A DNA stretch of 64,000 nucleotides from Castellaniella sp. MT123 (GTDB taxonomy: Bacteria; Pseudomonadota; Gammaproteobacteria; Burkholderiales; Burkholderiaceae_B), in NCBI RefSeq assembly GCF_039614765.1, contig NZ_CP154879.1:682001-746000 (forward strand), given 5' to 3'. The notes under the pieces were generated by a model, which saw only the letters and a list, made by a program, of their open reading frames with translations, had not been told where the DNA came from and made no database searches. Both the position numbers and the translations under genes were made by a program. Positions within the stretch are counted from its first letter, which is position 1, and each line of letters opens with the position of its first letter. Positions 1-9,997 of the stretch are shown here, one piece after another.

Positions 1-1026
1 GACGCCCTGGCCCATATCGGCAAGGTCAGACCGCTTCAGATCTTGCCGGCTCTGCAGGGGCCGACCTGGGGCTATCGCCATCGGGCCCGTCTGTCGGTGC
101 GGCTCGTCCCGAAAAAGGGCGGGGTCCTGGTGGGATTCCGTGAACGGGCCAGCAGCTATGTCGCCGACATCCGGGAATGCCGGGTGTTGCCCCCGCACGT
201 GTCCGCCTTGTTGATGCCGCTGCGCAGCCTGATCGCCGGCCTGTCGCACCCCGACCGCATGCCGCAGATCGAGGTGGCCGTGGGCGACCAGGCAACCGTG
301 CTCTGCTTGCGCCACCTCGAGCCGCTGTCTTCAGCCGATATCGAGCGGCTGCGTGAATTTGGCGAAGCCCACCGCATCGTCTGGTGGCTGCAGCCCAAGG
401 GCCCGGAAACCGCGCATCCGCTTGATCCGGCCCAGGCGGACGCCCTGGCCTATGCGTTGCCGGCCTACGGCCTGCGCATGCACTACCGGCCCGCCGATTT
501 CACCCAGGTCAATCCCTACATCAACCAGACGCTGATTGCACGCGCCCTAAGCCTGCTGGGCGTGCAACCGCAGGACCGGGTGGCCGACCTATTCTGCGGC
601 CTGGGCAATTTCAGCCTGCCGCTGGCGACCCAGGCCCGCGAGGTCGTCGGCATCGAAGGCAGCGCAACCCTGGTCGCCCGGGCGCGTGAAGACGCGGCCC
701 GTCAGGGGCTGGGCGAACGAACGACGTTCACCGAGCTGAACCTGTTCGAAGTCGATGTCGCGTGGCTTCGTGGCCTGGGGCATTTCGACCGCATGCTGAT
801 CGACCCACCGCGCGAAGGCGCGCTGGCCCTGGCCCAGGCGCTGGCCGCCCTGGCACCGGAAGAACGCCCGCGCCGGATCGTGTACGTGTCCTGTAATCCC
901 GCCACCCTGGCGCGCGATGCCGGGATGCTGTGCCATGTGGGCGGATGGACGCTGAAGGCCGTGGGCGCAGTCAATATGTTCCCGCACACGGCGCACGTGG
1001 AATCGATCGCGGTTTTTGAACCCTAA
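1..1026 (+). CDS. rlmD: 23S rRNA (uracil-C5)-methyltransferase RlmD, 5' partial
   Basis: The reading frame is open from base 1 and enters the window already inside the protein, so the N-terminal TRAM domain and Fe-S cysteines lie outside. The visible 341 residues carry the TrmA/RlmD-family landmarks: QVNPYINQ, the SAM-binding motif [22 protein letters not shown], and the catalytic Cys in [14 protein letters not shown], ending in [11 protein letters not shown]. The family methylates C5 of uracil in rRNA or tRNA; RlmD (U1939 of 23S) is the best fit, RlmC or TrmA are less likely. The MscS gene begins 26 bp downstream on the same strand. Confidence 0.85.
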   Translation, partial: DALAHIGKVRPLQILPALQGPTWGYRHRARLSVRLVPKKGGVLVGFRERASSYVADIRECRVLPPHVSALLMPLRSLIAGLSHPDRMPQIEVAVGDQATVLCLRHLEPLSSADIERLREFGEAHRIVWWLQPKGPETAHPLDPAQADALAYALPAYGLRMHYRPADFTQVNPYINQTLIARALSLLGVQPQDRVADLFCGLGNFSLPLATQAREVVGIEGSATLVARAREDAARQGLGERTTFTELNLFEVDVAWLRGLGHFDRMLIDPPREGALALAQALAALAPEERPRRIVYVSCNPATLARDAGMLCHVGGWTLKAVGAVNMFPHTAHVESIAVFEP

Positions 1027-1051
1027 AGAAAGTGCCCGGATCGAGCACGCC

Positions 1052-2392
1052 ATGACGCCCACGCTGAACACCGCAAGGACTCCATTGGAAATCTGGCTGG
1101 ATGCCTGGGTCCTGCCCTGGGTACCCCAGGGTGCCTGGGCCCAGGCCCTGGTGGGTGTGCTGGTGCTGGCGGGTGTGGTGTGGCTGGCGGGCCTGCTGGC
1201 TTCGCGCGGACTGGCGCTGGCCCTGGGGCGCGCCTTGCGGGTCCTGGGGCGGGACGACTGGAGCCAGGCGGTGGCGCGCCGCAGCGTCTATCGCCACCTG
1301 GGCCACGCCGTGTCCCTGTTGCTGATCGCCGCCAACATCCGGCTGCTCTCCATCGGCAGCACGCTCGAATCCTCTCTGGGGCGGCTGATCCAGGCGGTCG
1401 CCCTGATCTATGTGTTTCTGGCCTTGACCCGGCTGCTGAGCGCCTGGCAGGACGTCAACATGCTGCGGGTGCAGCAGGGCCGGGGACGCCCCATCAAGGG
1501 GTATCTTGAAATCGCGCAGCTGGCCGTCTGGGCGCTGTGCCTGGTGCTGGTGGTGTCCGTCTTGCTGGATCAGTCGCCCCTGCTGATGATTTCCGGTCTG
1601 GGCGCCTTGTCCGCCGTGCTGCTGCTGGTATTCAAGGATACGCTGCTCTCGCTGGTAGCCAGCACGCAGATGAACACCAACGACATGCTGCGTATCGGCG
1701 ACTGGATCGAGATGCCCCAGGCGGGCGCCGATGGTTTCGTGATCGATATGGCCCTGCACACCGTCAAGGTGCAGAACTGGGACAAGACCGTCACCACGAT
1801 CCCCACCTACAAGCTCTTCTCCGAGAGTTACCGCAACTGGCGTCAGATGTTCGAATCGGGTGGGCGGCGCATCAAGCGCACGTTGCGCATCGATGCGGAA
1901 TCGGTCCGGTTCCTGGACGATACCGAAATCCTGGCGCTGCGCCGCTACCGTTTGCTGGGCGACTATCTGGCGGCCAAGCAATCGGCCCTGGAGGATGCCA
2001 ACCAGGCCCTCCAGGAGGCCGCCGAGATTCCGGCCAACCGGCGCCGCTTGACCAACTTGGGTACTTTCCGGGCCTATGCACTGGCCTATCTGCAGCAGAA
2101 TCCGGACATCCGCCAGGACATGACCATGATCGTGCGCATGCTCGAGCCGGACAGCCAGGGAATCCCCGTGGAGGTCTATTGCTTTTCGCGCCTGACGGCC
2201 TGGGCCGATTACGAACGGGTCCAGGGCGACTTGTTCGACCATCTGCTGGCCATCCTGCCGGAGCTGTCGCTGCGGGTGTATCAGGCGCCTTCGGGGCATG
2301 TATTCGCGCGCCTGGCCGGCGCCGCTGGCGGACCGCGCGGCGCGCCTGCGGCGCCGCCGGAAAACGGCGGCGGGGGAATGCCGGGGGACTAG
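1052..2392 (+). CDS. Small-conductance mechanosensitive channel, MscS/YbdG type
   Basis: 446 residues from the ATG at 1052, preferred over an upstream in-frame start that would overlap rlmD. Several hydrophobic helices occupy the first ~190 residues, followed by a MscS core with [20 protein letters not shown] and a beta-domain containing [10 protein letters not shown]-type residues ([10 protein letters not shown]). The extra insert and long cytoplasmic C-terminus (to ~440) resemble the YbdG/MscM subgroup rather than the short MscS. Expected role is release of solutes on hypo-osmotic shock through the inner membrane. The gene is convergent with argH and their stop codons overlap by 4 bp. Confidence 0.85.
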   Translation: MTPTLNTARTPLEIWLDAWVLPWVPQGAWAQALVGVLVLAGVVWLAGLLASRGLALALGRALRVLGRDDWSQAVARRSVYRHLGHAVSLLLIAANIRLLSIGSTLESSLGRLIQAVALIYVFLALTRLLSAWQDVNMLRVQQGRGRPIKGYLEIAQLAVWALCLVLVVSVLLDQSPLLMISGLGALSAVLLLVFKDTLLSLVASTQMNTNDMLRIGDWIEMPQAGADGFVIDMALHTVKVQNWDKTVTTIPTYKLFSESYRNWRQMFESGGRRIKRTLRIDAESVRFLDDTEILALRRYRLLGDYLAAKQSALEDANQALQEAAEIPANRRRLTNLGTFRAYALAYLQQNPDIRQDMTMIVRMLEPDSQGIPVEVYCFSRLTAWADYERVQGDLFDHLLAILPELSLRVYQAPSGHVFARLAGAAGGPRGAPAAPPENGGGGMPGD

Positions 2393-3807
2393 GCCCGCCC
2401 GTCTGCGTCCAGGATCCGCTGTGCCTCGATGCGGACCCGTTCGGGGGCCGTGCCGCCGATATGCTTGCGGGCGGCCACCGAGCCTTCCAGCGTCAGCACC
2501 TGGTACACATCGTCATCGATCGACGCGTGGAAGCCGCGCAGCTCGTCGAGCGACAGATCCGTCAGATCGCAGCCGCGCTGTTCACACGAGCGCACCGCCA
2601 GCGCCACGGTTTCGTGGGCATCGCGAAACGGCACGCCGCGCTTGACCAGATAGTCGGCCAGATCCGTCGCTGTGGCATAACCCTGCAGTGCGGCCGCCCG
2701 CATGGCGTCGGGTTTGACGCGGATCCCGCCGATCATGTCCACGAAAATGGTGAGCGTGTCGCGGATGGTGTCGGCGGTGTCGAACAGGCCTTCCTTGTCT
2801 TCCTGGTTGTCCTTGTTGTAGGCCAGCGGCTGGCCCTTCATCAACGTCAGCAGGGCAACCAGATGGCCGTGCACACGGCCGGTCTTGCCGCGCGCCAGTT
2901 CGGGCACGTCCGGGTTTTTCTTCTGCGGCATGATGGAACTGCCGGTGCAGAAGCGGTCGGCCAGGTCGATGAAACCCACGCGCGGGCTCATCCACAGAAC
3001 CAGTTCTTCGGACAAACGCGAAATGTGCGTCATGATCAGCGCGGCTGCGGCGCAGAATTCGATGGCGAAATCCCGGTCGGAGACAGCGTCCAGGGAATTG
3101 CGGCAGACCTCGTCGAAACCCAGTGTGTGGGCAACGCGTTCACGGTCGATGGGATAGCTGGTTCCCGCCAACGCGGCGGCGCCAAGCGGCAGGCGGTTGG
3201 TACGGCGGCGGCAGTCGGCCAGACGCTCGGCGTCGCGGCCGAACATTTCGGCGTAAGCCAGCAGGTGGTGGCCGAAGGTGACGGGTTGGGCCACCTGCAG
3301 GTGGGTGAACCCCGGCAGGATGGTGTCGGCGTGTGCCAGGGCCAGTGTGGCCAGGCGGCTGCGCAACTGGCCCAGCAGTTCGGTCGCCAGATCGATTTCG
3401 TGACGCAGCCACAGGCGGATGTCGGTGGCCACCTGGTCGTTGCGCGAACGGCCGGTGTGCAGGCGTTTGCCCGCGTCGCCGATCAGTTCCACGAGGCGCT
3501 TTTCGATGTTCAGATGGACGTCTTCCAGGTCCAGCGACCAGGTGAACTGGCCGTCGCGGATTTCCTGGAGGATCTGCGCCATGCCGCGCTGAATGTCGGC
3601 CAGATCGGTGGTGCCGATGACGCCGACGGCCGCCAGCATGTCGGCGTGCGCCAGGGAACCCTGGATGTCGAAGGTGGCCAGGCGCTGGTCGAAGCCGACG
3701 GATGCCGTGTAGCGCTTGACCAGTTCGGAGACCGGTTCAGAGAAGCGGGCCGACCAGGCCTGGGATTTGTTGTCGAACTGATTATGTGTGGACGGAGTAT
3801 CGGACAT
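2389..3807 (-). CDS. argH: Argininosuccinate lyase
   Basis: 472 residues, the usual family length. It carries the fumarase/lyase signature [15 protein letters not shown] around residue 290, HTGRSRNDQ and the N-terminal [18 protein letters not shown]. The enzyme splits argininosuccinate to arginine and fumarate in the last step of arginine synthesis, in the cytosol. It is monocistronic here, convergent with the MscS gene and divergent from glnB (84 bp between starts). Nothing is unusual in the sequence. Confidence 0.97.
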   Translation of the reverse strand: MSDTPSTHNQFDNKSQAWSARFSEPVSELVKRYTASVGFDQRLATFDIQGSLAHADMLAAVGVIGTTDLADIQRGMAQILQEIRDGQFTWSLDLEDVHLNIEKRLVELIGDAGKRLHTGRSRNDQVATDIRLWLRHEIDLATELLGQLRSRLATLALAHADTILPGFTHLQVAQPVTFGHHLLAYAEMFGRDAERLADCRRRTNRLPLGAAALAGTSYPIDRERVAHTLGFDEVCRNSLDAVSDRDFAIEFCAAAALIMTHISRLSEELVLWMSPRVGFIDLADRFCTGSSIMPQKKNPDVPELARGKTGRVHGHLVALLTLMKGQPLAYNKDNQEDKEGLFDTADTIRDTLTIFVDMIGGIRVKPDAMRAAALQGYATATDLADYLVKRGVPFRDAHETVALAVRSCEQRGCDLTDLSLDELRGFHASIDDDVYQVLTLEGSVAARKHIGGTAPERVRIEAQRILDADGRA

Positions 3808-3828
3808 GATGTCTGGATTATAGAGTGA

Positions 3829-4230
<402 letters not shown>

Positions 4231-4351
4231 CGTCAGGCCGGCCCGCCGGCGTCCAATTCCATCACGCCCGCGGTGTGGGTTCCGATAGGCGGGCTCATGG
4301 GGGCGATACGATGGCGGGTGGTACGGATGCGGCCATGGGGCTCACGCTACA

Positions 4352-5095
4352 ATGAGCACCATCATGGAACCTGTCCGAATTTCGAAATTGATGGCCCAAC
4401 GCGGCCTGTGCTCCCGTCGCGAGGCCGACGCCTACATCGAGCGAGGCTGGGTCCGGGTCGATGGCCGGGTTGTGAGCGAGCTCGGCACGAAGGCACTGCC
4501 GTCGGCCCGTATCACCCTCGAGCGCCAGGCTGCCCGTCGCCAGACCGACAAGGTCACCATCATCCTGAACAAGCCCGTCGGTTATGTCTCGCATCAGTCC
4601 GATCAGGGATACCGCCTGGCCGCGTCCCTGATCCGCGCCGACACGCTGTTTCATGCGGGGCAGAGCAGGCGCGCCTTTGATCCGTCCCATGTGCGGGGGC
4701 TGGCACCCGCCGGCCGTCTGGACATCGACTCGCAGGGCCTGCTGGTGCTGACCCAAGACGGCCGGATCGCCCGCCAGCTGATCGGCGACGACTCGTCGAT
4801 CGAGAAGGAATATCTGGTGCGGGTGACCGGGCGCCTGTCGGCGGGCGGCCTGGCGCTGTTGAATCACGGCCTGACCCTCGATGGGCAGGCGCTGCGCCCC
4901 GCCCAGGTCAACTGGCAGAACGACGACCAACTGCACTTCATCCTGCGCGAAGGCCGCAAACGGCAGATCCGCCGTATGTGTGAGCAGGTCGGCCTGAAGG
5001 TCGTCGGCCTGAAGCGGGTGCGTATGGGGCAGGTCGTGCTGGGCGATCTGCCGGTTGGGCAATGGCGTTATTTGCGCGAGGGAGAGCGCTTCTGA
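4352..5095 (+). CDS. RluB/RluF-family 23S rRNA pseudouridine synthase
   Basis: 247 residues: an N-terminal S4 RNA-binding domain ([21 protein letters not shown]) and an RsuA/RluB-type synthase domain with the catalytic aspartate in the motif [29 protein letters not shown] is the usual basic segment near the C-terminus. The protein converts uridine to pseudouridine in large-subunit rRNA. RluF (YjbC) fits the insert before the catalytic motif better than RluB, but the exact target site cannot be read from sequence. The 3' end overlaps the convergent rlmJ by 28 bp. Confidence 0.88.
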   Translation: MSTIMEPVRISKLMAQRGLCSRREADAYIERGWVRVDGRVVSELGTKALPSARITLERQAARRQTDKVTIILNKPVGYVSHQSDQGYRLAASLIRADTLFHAGQSRRAFDPSHVRGLAPAGRLDIDSQGLLVLTQDGRIARQLIGDDSSIEKEYLVRVTGRLSAGGLALLNHGLTLDGQALRPAQVNWQNDDQLHFILREGRKRQIRRMCEQVGLKVVGLKRVRMGQVVLGDLPVGQWRYLREGERF

Positions 5096-6048
5096 ACGTT
5101 CCGTACCGGACGCTGCCGGGGACCCGGATCAGCCGGCTCGCGGGTGACCACCTGGTGTGGGATGGCCTCGTGCGGGCCTTCGGCAGCCGCGGCTCGCGCC
5201 GCGCTCGTGTCCAGACTGAAGCGCGCATGATCATCTTGCGCCAGCACGGTGCGCAGCCAGGGCAGGGCGGTGCGCAGCTCGGCTTCCAGCGTCCAGGGCG
5301 GATTCACGATGAACATGCCGCTGCCATGCAGGCCCACGCCGTCGGCTGACGGCTTGCACACCGTCAGGGATGCATTCAACCAATCCACGGGCAGCCGTTC
5401 CAGGGCACGAACCATTTCGTGTGCCTGGGTGCGTTGCACCAGCGGATACCAGATGACGAAACAGCCCTGGGCAAAGCGCTGCAGGCCGTCGCGCAGCGCC
5501 TGCAACACGTGGCGGTAGTCCTGTTTGTCTTCGTATGACGGATCGATCAGGATGAGTCCACGCCGCGGAGGCGGCGGCAGCAGGCGCTTCAGGCCTGCAA
5601 AGCCGTCCTCGCGGGCCACAGCGACCTGGCTGCGCGAGGCACGGACTTCGTGCCTGAGGGTGTCTTCCAGAACCTGGCCCTCGGTCGGGTGCAGTTCGAA
5701 CAGCCGCAAGCGGTCCTGGGGGCGCATGGCATGCAGCGCCAGGCAGGGCGAGCCGGGATAACGGTTGGCCACGCCATCGGGGTTGAAATCCTGGATGGCG
5801 CGCAGATATCGTGCCACCAGTTCCGGCGGCTGCGGTGCACCCAGCAGGCGGTCCAGCCCTTCGGTGACCTCGCCGCTCTGGCCCGCCCAGTCGCCGTCCA
5901 GCGCATACAGGCCGGCGCCGGCATGCGTGTCGATGACCCAGTAAGGCGTATCCTTATGGTTGAAATAATCCAGGACCTGCACCAGGATCGCGTGCTTTAG
6001 CACGTCGGCGTGGTTGCCGGCGTGGAATGCGTGTCGGTAGCTAAACAT
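5068..6048 (-). CDS. rlmJ: 23S rRNA (adenine2030-N6)-methyltransferase RlmJ
   Basis: 326 residues beginning [19 protein letters not shown], the diagnostic RlmJ N-terminus. [11 protein letters not shown] is the SAM-binding loop and LIDPSYEDK the catalytic DPxY motif; [10 protein letters not shown] and [11 protein letters not shown] are also typical. The C-terminal ~45 residues are a charged, low-complexity extension beyond the E. coli length (280) and overlap the convergent pseudouridine synthase, so they may be a local drift of the stop codon. Cytosolic rRNA modification enzyme. Confidence 0.95.
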   Translation of the reverse strand: MFSYRHAFHAGNHADVLKHAILVQVLDYFNHKDTPYWVIDTHAGAGLYALDGDWAGQSGEVTEGLDRLLGAPQPPELVARYLRAIQDFNPDGVANRYPGSPCLALHAMRPQDRLRLFELHPTEGQVLEDTLRHEVRASRSQVAVAREDGFAGLKRLLPPPPRRGLILIDPSYEDKQDYRHVLQALRDGLQRFAQGCFVIWYPLVQRTQAHEMVRALERLPVDWLNASLTVCKPSADGVGLHGSGMFIVNPPWTLEAELRTALPWLRTVLAQDDHARFSLDTSAARAAAAEGPHEAIPHQVVTREPADPGPRQRPVRNVQKRSPSRK

Positions 6049-6057
6049 CGGGTCAGT

Positions 6058-6825
6058 TTACCGGTCTTGGCCGGTTGTTTGTGGCCGGACCAGGTCCAGC
6101 GCATCGGTGAACACGGCATGGCAGCCCCATGCCAGCAGCTCGCGCGCGCGGTCCGGGTCGTTGACGGTCCAGACCGCCAGGGTCGCGCCCTGATCCAGGA
6201 TGTCGCGCACGACGGCTTCATCGGCGTGCCGGGTATCGATATTCAGCCCGATGCAGCCCAGCCCGATCTGCCGGGCGCGCCAGTCGGCGGGCACCGGCCC
6301 TTCGATGAGCAGTGCGCGGGGCAGATCGGGGACGGCAGTACGGGCGGCCTCCAGCGAGGTCTCCGAAAACGAGGACAGCAGCGGCGGTAGAGCGGCCTGG
6401 GCCCACAGGCTGGCGGCGGCCTGAGCGACGGCCGTGCCGGTCTGGGTTTCGTGGCCGGTTGACGGCTTGATTTCGATATTGCTGTGCATGCCGCGCGCCA
6501 GGGTGTAGCGGGCGATCGACAGCAGGGTTGGAGCGGGTTCGCCGGCAAAATCCGGGCCGTGCCAGCTGCCGAAATCGGATCCGGCCAGTGTCTTCCAGTC
6601 CAGCCGCGCAGCCAGGCCCTGGCCGTCCGACGTGCGGTCGATGCTGTCATCGTGCAGCAGGAAAGGGACCCCGTCCTGGCTGAGCTTGACGTCGTATTCC
6701 GCCATCCGGAAGCCATGGGCCACGCCAGTGCGCATGGCGGCCAGGGTGTTTTCGGGGGCGAGCCGGCCACCGCCGCGGTGGGCGATGTAGGCGGGCCAGG
6801 GCCACGCGGTATGGGAAGTGGGCAT
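6058..6825 (-). CDS. ugpQ: Glycerophosphodiester phosphodiesterase
   Basis: 255 residues from the ATG at 6825; the longer frame to 6846 would start with TTG. The GDPD motifs are clear: HRGGGRLAPENTLAAM (catalytic His and Glu), EYDVKLSQDGVPFLLHDD, EIKPS and WTVNDPD near the end. There is no signal peptide, so it is the cytosolic UgpQ type, which hydrolyses glycerophosphodiesters to glycerol-3-phosphate and an alcohol. It ends 9 bp from rlmJ and could be read with it. Confidence 0.93.
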   Translation of the reverse strand: MPTSHTAWPWPAYIAHRGGGRLAPENTLAAMRTGVAHGFRMAEYDVKLSQDGVPFLLHDDSIDRTSDGQGLAARLDWKTLAGSDFGSWHGPDFAGEPAPTLLSIARYTLARGMHSNIEIKPSTGHETQTGTAVAQAAASLWAQAALPPLLSSFSETSLEAARTAVPDLPRALLIEGPVPADWRARQIGLGCIGLNIDTRHADEAVVRDILDQGATLAVWTVNDPDRARELLAWGCHAVFTDALDLVRPQTTGQDR

Positions 6826-7108
6826 GATGGGGGCGCTGTCAGGCAATGAAAATACAGTTTGGCCATTTTAGCGGGTTGCCCGGACGCCGGACGGGCTGAT
6901 CCGCGTGCGCGGCGGCGGTCGCCTCCGGCGGCGGGATCCCGGCATCGGAGTCCTCTGGACGCTGGGGCACGGCCTTGGCGTCACGGTGTTAAACTGCGAT
7001 GCATTTCCGGCCGTCGGTTCGGTCAGCCAGCCTGGGCGACAATGTTCGCCTTTTTTGTTTCGGATCGCCCCGACTGCCTGTCGGTCATCCTCAGCGGGAC
7101 CTTAGCCC

Positions 7109-9064
7109 ATGTTCGATTTCATTCGTACGCACCAGCGCCTGATGCAGCTGGTCCTTCTGATCCTGGTGGTGCCGTCGTTCGTGTTTCTGGGAATCAGCGG
7201 CTATTCCGTCGTGACGGCCGATCCGGCGGTCGCCAAGGTCGGCAAGTTGACCGTCACCCAACAGGAATTCACGCAGGCGCAGCGCAATCAGCTGCAGCAG
7301 ATGCAGGAAAGCAGCCAGGGGCGCTTCGACCCGGCGCTGCTGGACAACCCCCAGGCCCGCCAGGCCCTGATGGATCAGTTGATCGATCGGAAGGTTCAGG
7401 TCGCGGTTGCGACCCAGGATCATTTCAGCGTATCGGACAATACATTGCGCCACGCAATCGCGGTTATGCCGCAGCTGCAGGTGGATGGGCAGTTTTCCTC
7501 GGACCGCTATCACGAGGTGTTGGCGTCGGTCGGCATGACGCCCCGGGATTTCGAGGCCGGACAGCGGGCCGAACTGGCACTGAATACGGTACTGGGGCCG
7601 GTGCGGGATACTGCGACGCTGCCGCAGCCGGTGCTCGACAGCCTGAAACGCGCCCTCACCGAGGAACGGATCGTGCGCCTGCGGGTGTTCCAGGCTGACG
7701 ACTACCGCAAGGGCGTCACCATCAGTGCGGATGACATCAAGGCCTGGTACGAGGCCCACCAAGACGCGCTGCGCCTGCCCGAGCAGGTGTCCGCCGACTA
7801 TCTGGTGCTCGACGAGGCGGCAGCGGTCGCCAGCGTGCCGGCGATCAGCGAGGCGCAGCTGAAGGACTATTACGAGCAGAACAAGGCCCGATATGTGATT
7901 CCAGCCCGGGTCAACGTCAGCCACATCCTGGTGAAACTGCCTGCCGGGGCGTCGGACGAGGCAGCCAAGGCGGCGCTCGCCACAGCCCAGGACATCGCTC
8001 GTCGGGCGCGAGCCGAGCCCGCTCAGTTTGCCGGACTGGCGCGCAAGGAATCCCAGGATGCCGGGACCGCGCGCGAGGGGGGGGTGTTGGGCTGGATCCA
8101 GCGCGGCACCTTGCCGCTGGATATGGAGCAGGCCGTCTTCGCCTTGAAGCAGGGCGGGATCTCGGACCCGGTCAAGGGGCCGGACGGCTACCATATCTTC
8201 ATGGCCAATGAAGTGCAGCCTGAAAAGGGCGAGACCTTCGACCAGGCGCGCGCCAAGGTCGAGACCGAGGTTCGCCGCCAGGTGGCCGCTGACCGCTTTG
8301 CCGATATGGCCACAAAACTGACCGGCCTGGTCTACGACAATCCGTCCAGTCTGGACCCTGCCGCCAAGGATCTCGGCCTGCAGGTCGGCCAGGCCCAGGG
8401 CATTGCCAGGGATCGTCTGCTCACCACCGACGAAGTCGGTCCCAAGGCGGCGGCCGCCTCGAAGGATGCCGCCATTCTGGGGGATGCGCGGGTGCGCCAG
8501 GCGCTCTTCAGCACCCAGGTGCTGACCGACAAGCAGAACTCGGGCGTGATCGAGATTTCACCGGATACGATGGTCGTGGTGCGGGTCGGCGCGGTGACGC
8601 CTGCGCACGTCCCTGCGCTGGACAAGGTTCAGGCGCATATCCGCGCCCAACTGGAAAACGAACGTGCGCAGGCCGCCGCCGTCACCGAGGGCGAAAAGGT
8701 CCTCGCCGAGCTGCGGAAGAAGTCCTCTTCAGACGGCTTCCAGGCCCCGGTCACGCTAAGCCGGCTGGATCCGGCCGGTCTGAACAAAGTGGTGCTGGAC
8801 GCGGCCTTTGCCGTGCCGCACCAGAGCCTTCCCGCCTATGGCGGTGTGTCCCTGCCGAAGGCCTACGCCATCGTGCAGGTGGATCAGGTGAAGGCAGGCA
8901 CGACCGACAAACCGGCCCTGGACGGACTGGGTACTCAATTGTCCCAGCTCTGGGGCGGCGCCGAGGAAAAGGCCGTCATGGCCGATCTGCGCAAGACCCT
9001 GGGCGTGAAGATCACGGCCGAGGGCCATAAATTGATCGAGCGCGGGGAAGGCGGCTCGAACTGA
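7109..9064 (+). CDS. ppiD: Periplasmic folding chaperone PpiD (parvulin-like)
   Basis: 651 residues. The N-terminus MFDFIRTHQRLMQLVLLILVV is a single membrane anchor facing the periplasm. Residues ~35-170 form a SurA-like chaperone region, and ~265-370 a PpiC rotamase domain (ARVNVSHILVKL, GVLGWIQRGTLPLDMEQAVFAL, GPDGYHIFMANEVQ). PpiD assists newly secreted outer membrane proteins at the Sec translocon. About 280 bp separate it from the divergent ugpQ, enough for its own promoter. A 9-bp inverted repeat (9083-9091 with 9114-9122) follows the stop codon. Confidence 0.92.
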   Translation: MFDFIRTHQRLMQLVLLILVVPSFVFLGISGYSVVTADPAVAKVGKLTVTQQEFTQAQRNQLQQMQESSQGRFDPALLDNPQARQALMDQLIDRKVQVAVATQDHFSVSDNTLRHAIAVMPQLQVDGQFSSDRYHEVLASVGMTPRDFEAGQRAELALNTVLGPVRDTATLPQPVLDSLKRALTEERIVRLRVFQADDYRKGVTISADDIKAWYEAHQDALRLPEQVSADYLVLDEAAAVASVPAISEAQLKDYYEQNKARYVIPARVNVSHILVKLPAGASDEAAKAALATAQDIARRARAEPAQFAGLARKESQDAGTAREGGVLGWIQRGTLPLDMEQAVFALKQGGISDPVKGPDGYHIFMANEVQPEKGETFDQARAKVETEVRRQVAADRFADMATKLTGLVYDNPSSLDPAAKDLGLQVGQAQGIARDRLLTTDEVGPKAAAASKDAAILGDARVRQALFSTQVLTDKQNSGVIEISPDTMVVVRVGAVTPAHVPALDKVQAHIRAQLENERAQAAAVTEGEKVLAELRKKSSSDGFQAPVTLSRLDPAGLNKVVLDAAFAVPHQSLPAYGGVSLPKAYAIVQVDQVKAGTTDKPALDGLGTQLSQLWGGAEEKAVMADLRKTLGVKITAEGHKLIERGEGGSN

Positions 9065-9082
9065 TTCAAATACCGCCATACG

Positions 9083-9122
9083 ATGCCAGCGCCTGTTGAT
9101 TGATTGAAACGGACGCTGGCAT
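9083..9122. repeat. Inverted repeat after ppiD
   Basis: ATGCCAGCG at 9083-9091 pairs perfectly with CGCTGGCAT at 9114-9122, with a 22-base loop. No T-run follows on either strand, so it is not a textbook intrinsic terminator, though it sits where ppiD transcription should end. Confidence 0.5.
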
Positions 9123-9288
9123 GTGAAAACGGTCGGCGTATGATTTGCTGGATGTCGTCGTTAATAGCCCTTGCCTGGAGCTTGACAGTGATGGACAAGA
9201 ATCCCGCATACGGAAACGAAACTCCGCTCGTCAGTCTGGCTGCGCATGCGTGGCCTGCTGCCGTCTAAAAGACATTCACCGCGCCGCC

Positions 9289-9987
9289 ATGCCTCCCATC
9301 CCTCCCATCCCTCCCATCCCCCACGCCCATGCCATAGTCCTGATACTGGATCTCGGCGGTACGTTCGTGTTCGCCGTCAGCGGCGCCATGGTCGCCGTCA
9401 GGCGTCGCCTGGATATCCTGGGGATGCTGGTTCTCGCGTTTGTCACGGGCAATGTGGGCGGCATGACGCGGGATCTGCTGATCGGTGCCGTGCCGCCGGC
9501 GGCGATCGAAAACTGGACATATCTGGTGGTTTCGGTTGTGGCGGGTCTGATCACGTTCCTCTGGTATCCGGTCACGGATCGGCTTCGTTATCACATGCTG
9601 TGGTTCGACGCGATCGGTCTGGCTTTCTTCGCCGTGTCCGGCACCGAGAAGGCGCTGGTCTATGGCATCAATCCTGCCATGGCGGCCATCCTTGGCATGC
9701 TGACGGGGGTGGGTGGCGGAATGTTGCGGGACATTCTCGTCACGGAAATCCCCGTTGTCTTGCGAGCGGATCTTTATGCCCTGGCGGCGCTGGCCGGGGG
9801 CGCCGTCGTGGTGGGCGGGCATTTGCTGCACGTCTCGCCGGTGATTTCGACACTGGCCGGCGGGGTTCTTTGCTTTTTACTGCGCTTCATGGCCATACGC
9901 CGTGGCTGGCATCTTCCGGAGGCAAGGCTGCCGACTCCACCGGGTGGGTCGGGATCCGGCCGTGATCATGATGATGAGGTGCATTGA
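9289..9987 (+). CDS. TRIC-family (UPF0126/YadS) membrane channel protein
   Basis: 232 residues from the ATG at 9289. Seven hydrophobic segments and the duplicated TRIC signature are visible: DLGGTFVFAVSGAMVAVRRR ... GGMTRDLLIG in the first half and DAIGLAFFAVSGTEKAL ... GGGMLRDILVTEIP in the second. Bacterial TRIC proteins are trimeric cation channels of the inner membrane; YadS has also been linked to glycine uptake. The first residues (PPIPPIPPIP) come from a 9-bp tandem repeat at 9292-9320. An upstream frame exists from 9145 but has no membrane-protein character. The gene is convergent with spoT. Confidence 0.88.
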   Translation: MPPIPPIPPIPHAHAIVLILDLGGTFVFAVSGAMVAVRRRLDILGMLVLAFVTGNVGGMTRDLLIGAVPPAAIENWTYLVVSVVAGLITFLWYPVTDRLRYHMLWFDAIGLAFFAVSGTEKALVYGINPAMAAILGMLTGVGGGMLRDILVTEIPVVLRADLYALAALAGGAVVVGGHLLHVSPVISTLAGGVLCFLLRFMAIRRGWHLPEARLPTPPGGSGSGRDHDDEVH

Positions 9988-9997
9988 AAGACCAGAA

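Noticed and set aside
971-2299. 442-codon minus-strand frame over the MscS gene
   Set aside because: Rich in Gln/Gly/His with no domain, exactly mirroring the coding strand of a well-supported membrane protein.
1537-3828. Long open frame of 763 codons on the plus strand across the MscS and argH genes
   Set aside because: It is antisense to argH and out of frame with the MscS gene; low-complexity Arg/Gly/Ala composition from GC-rich codon structure. argH and the MscS protein have clear motifs.
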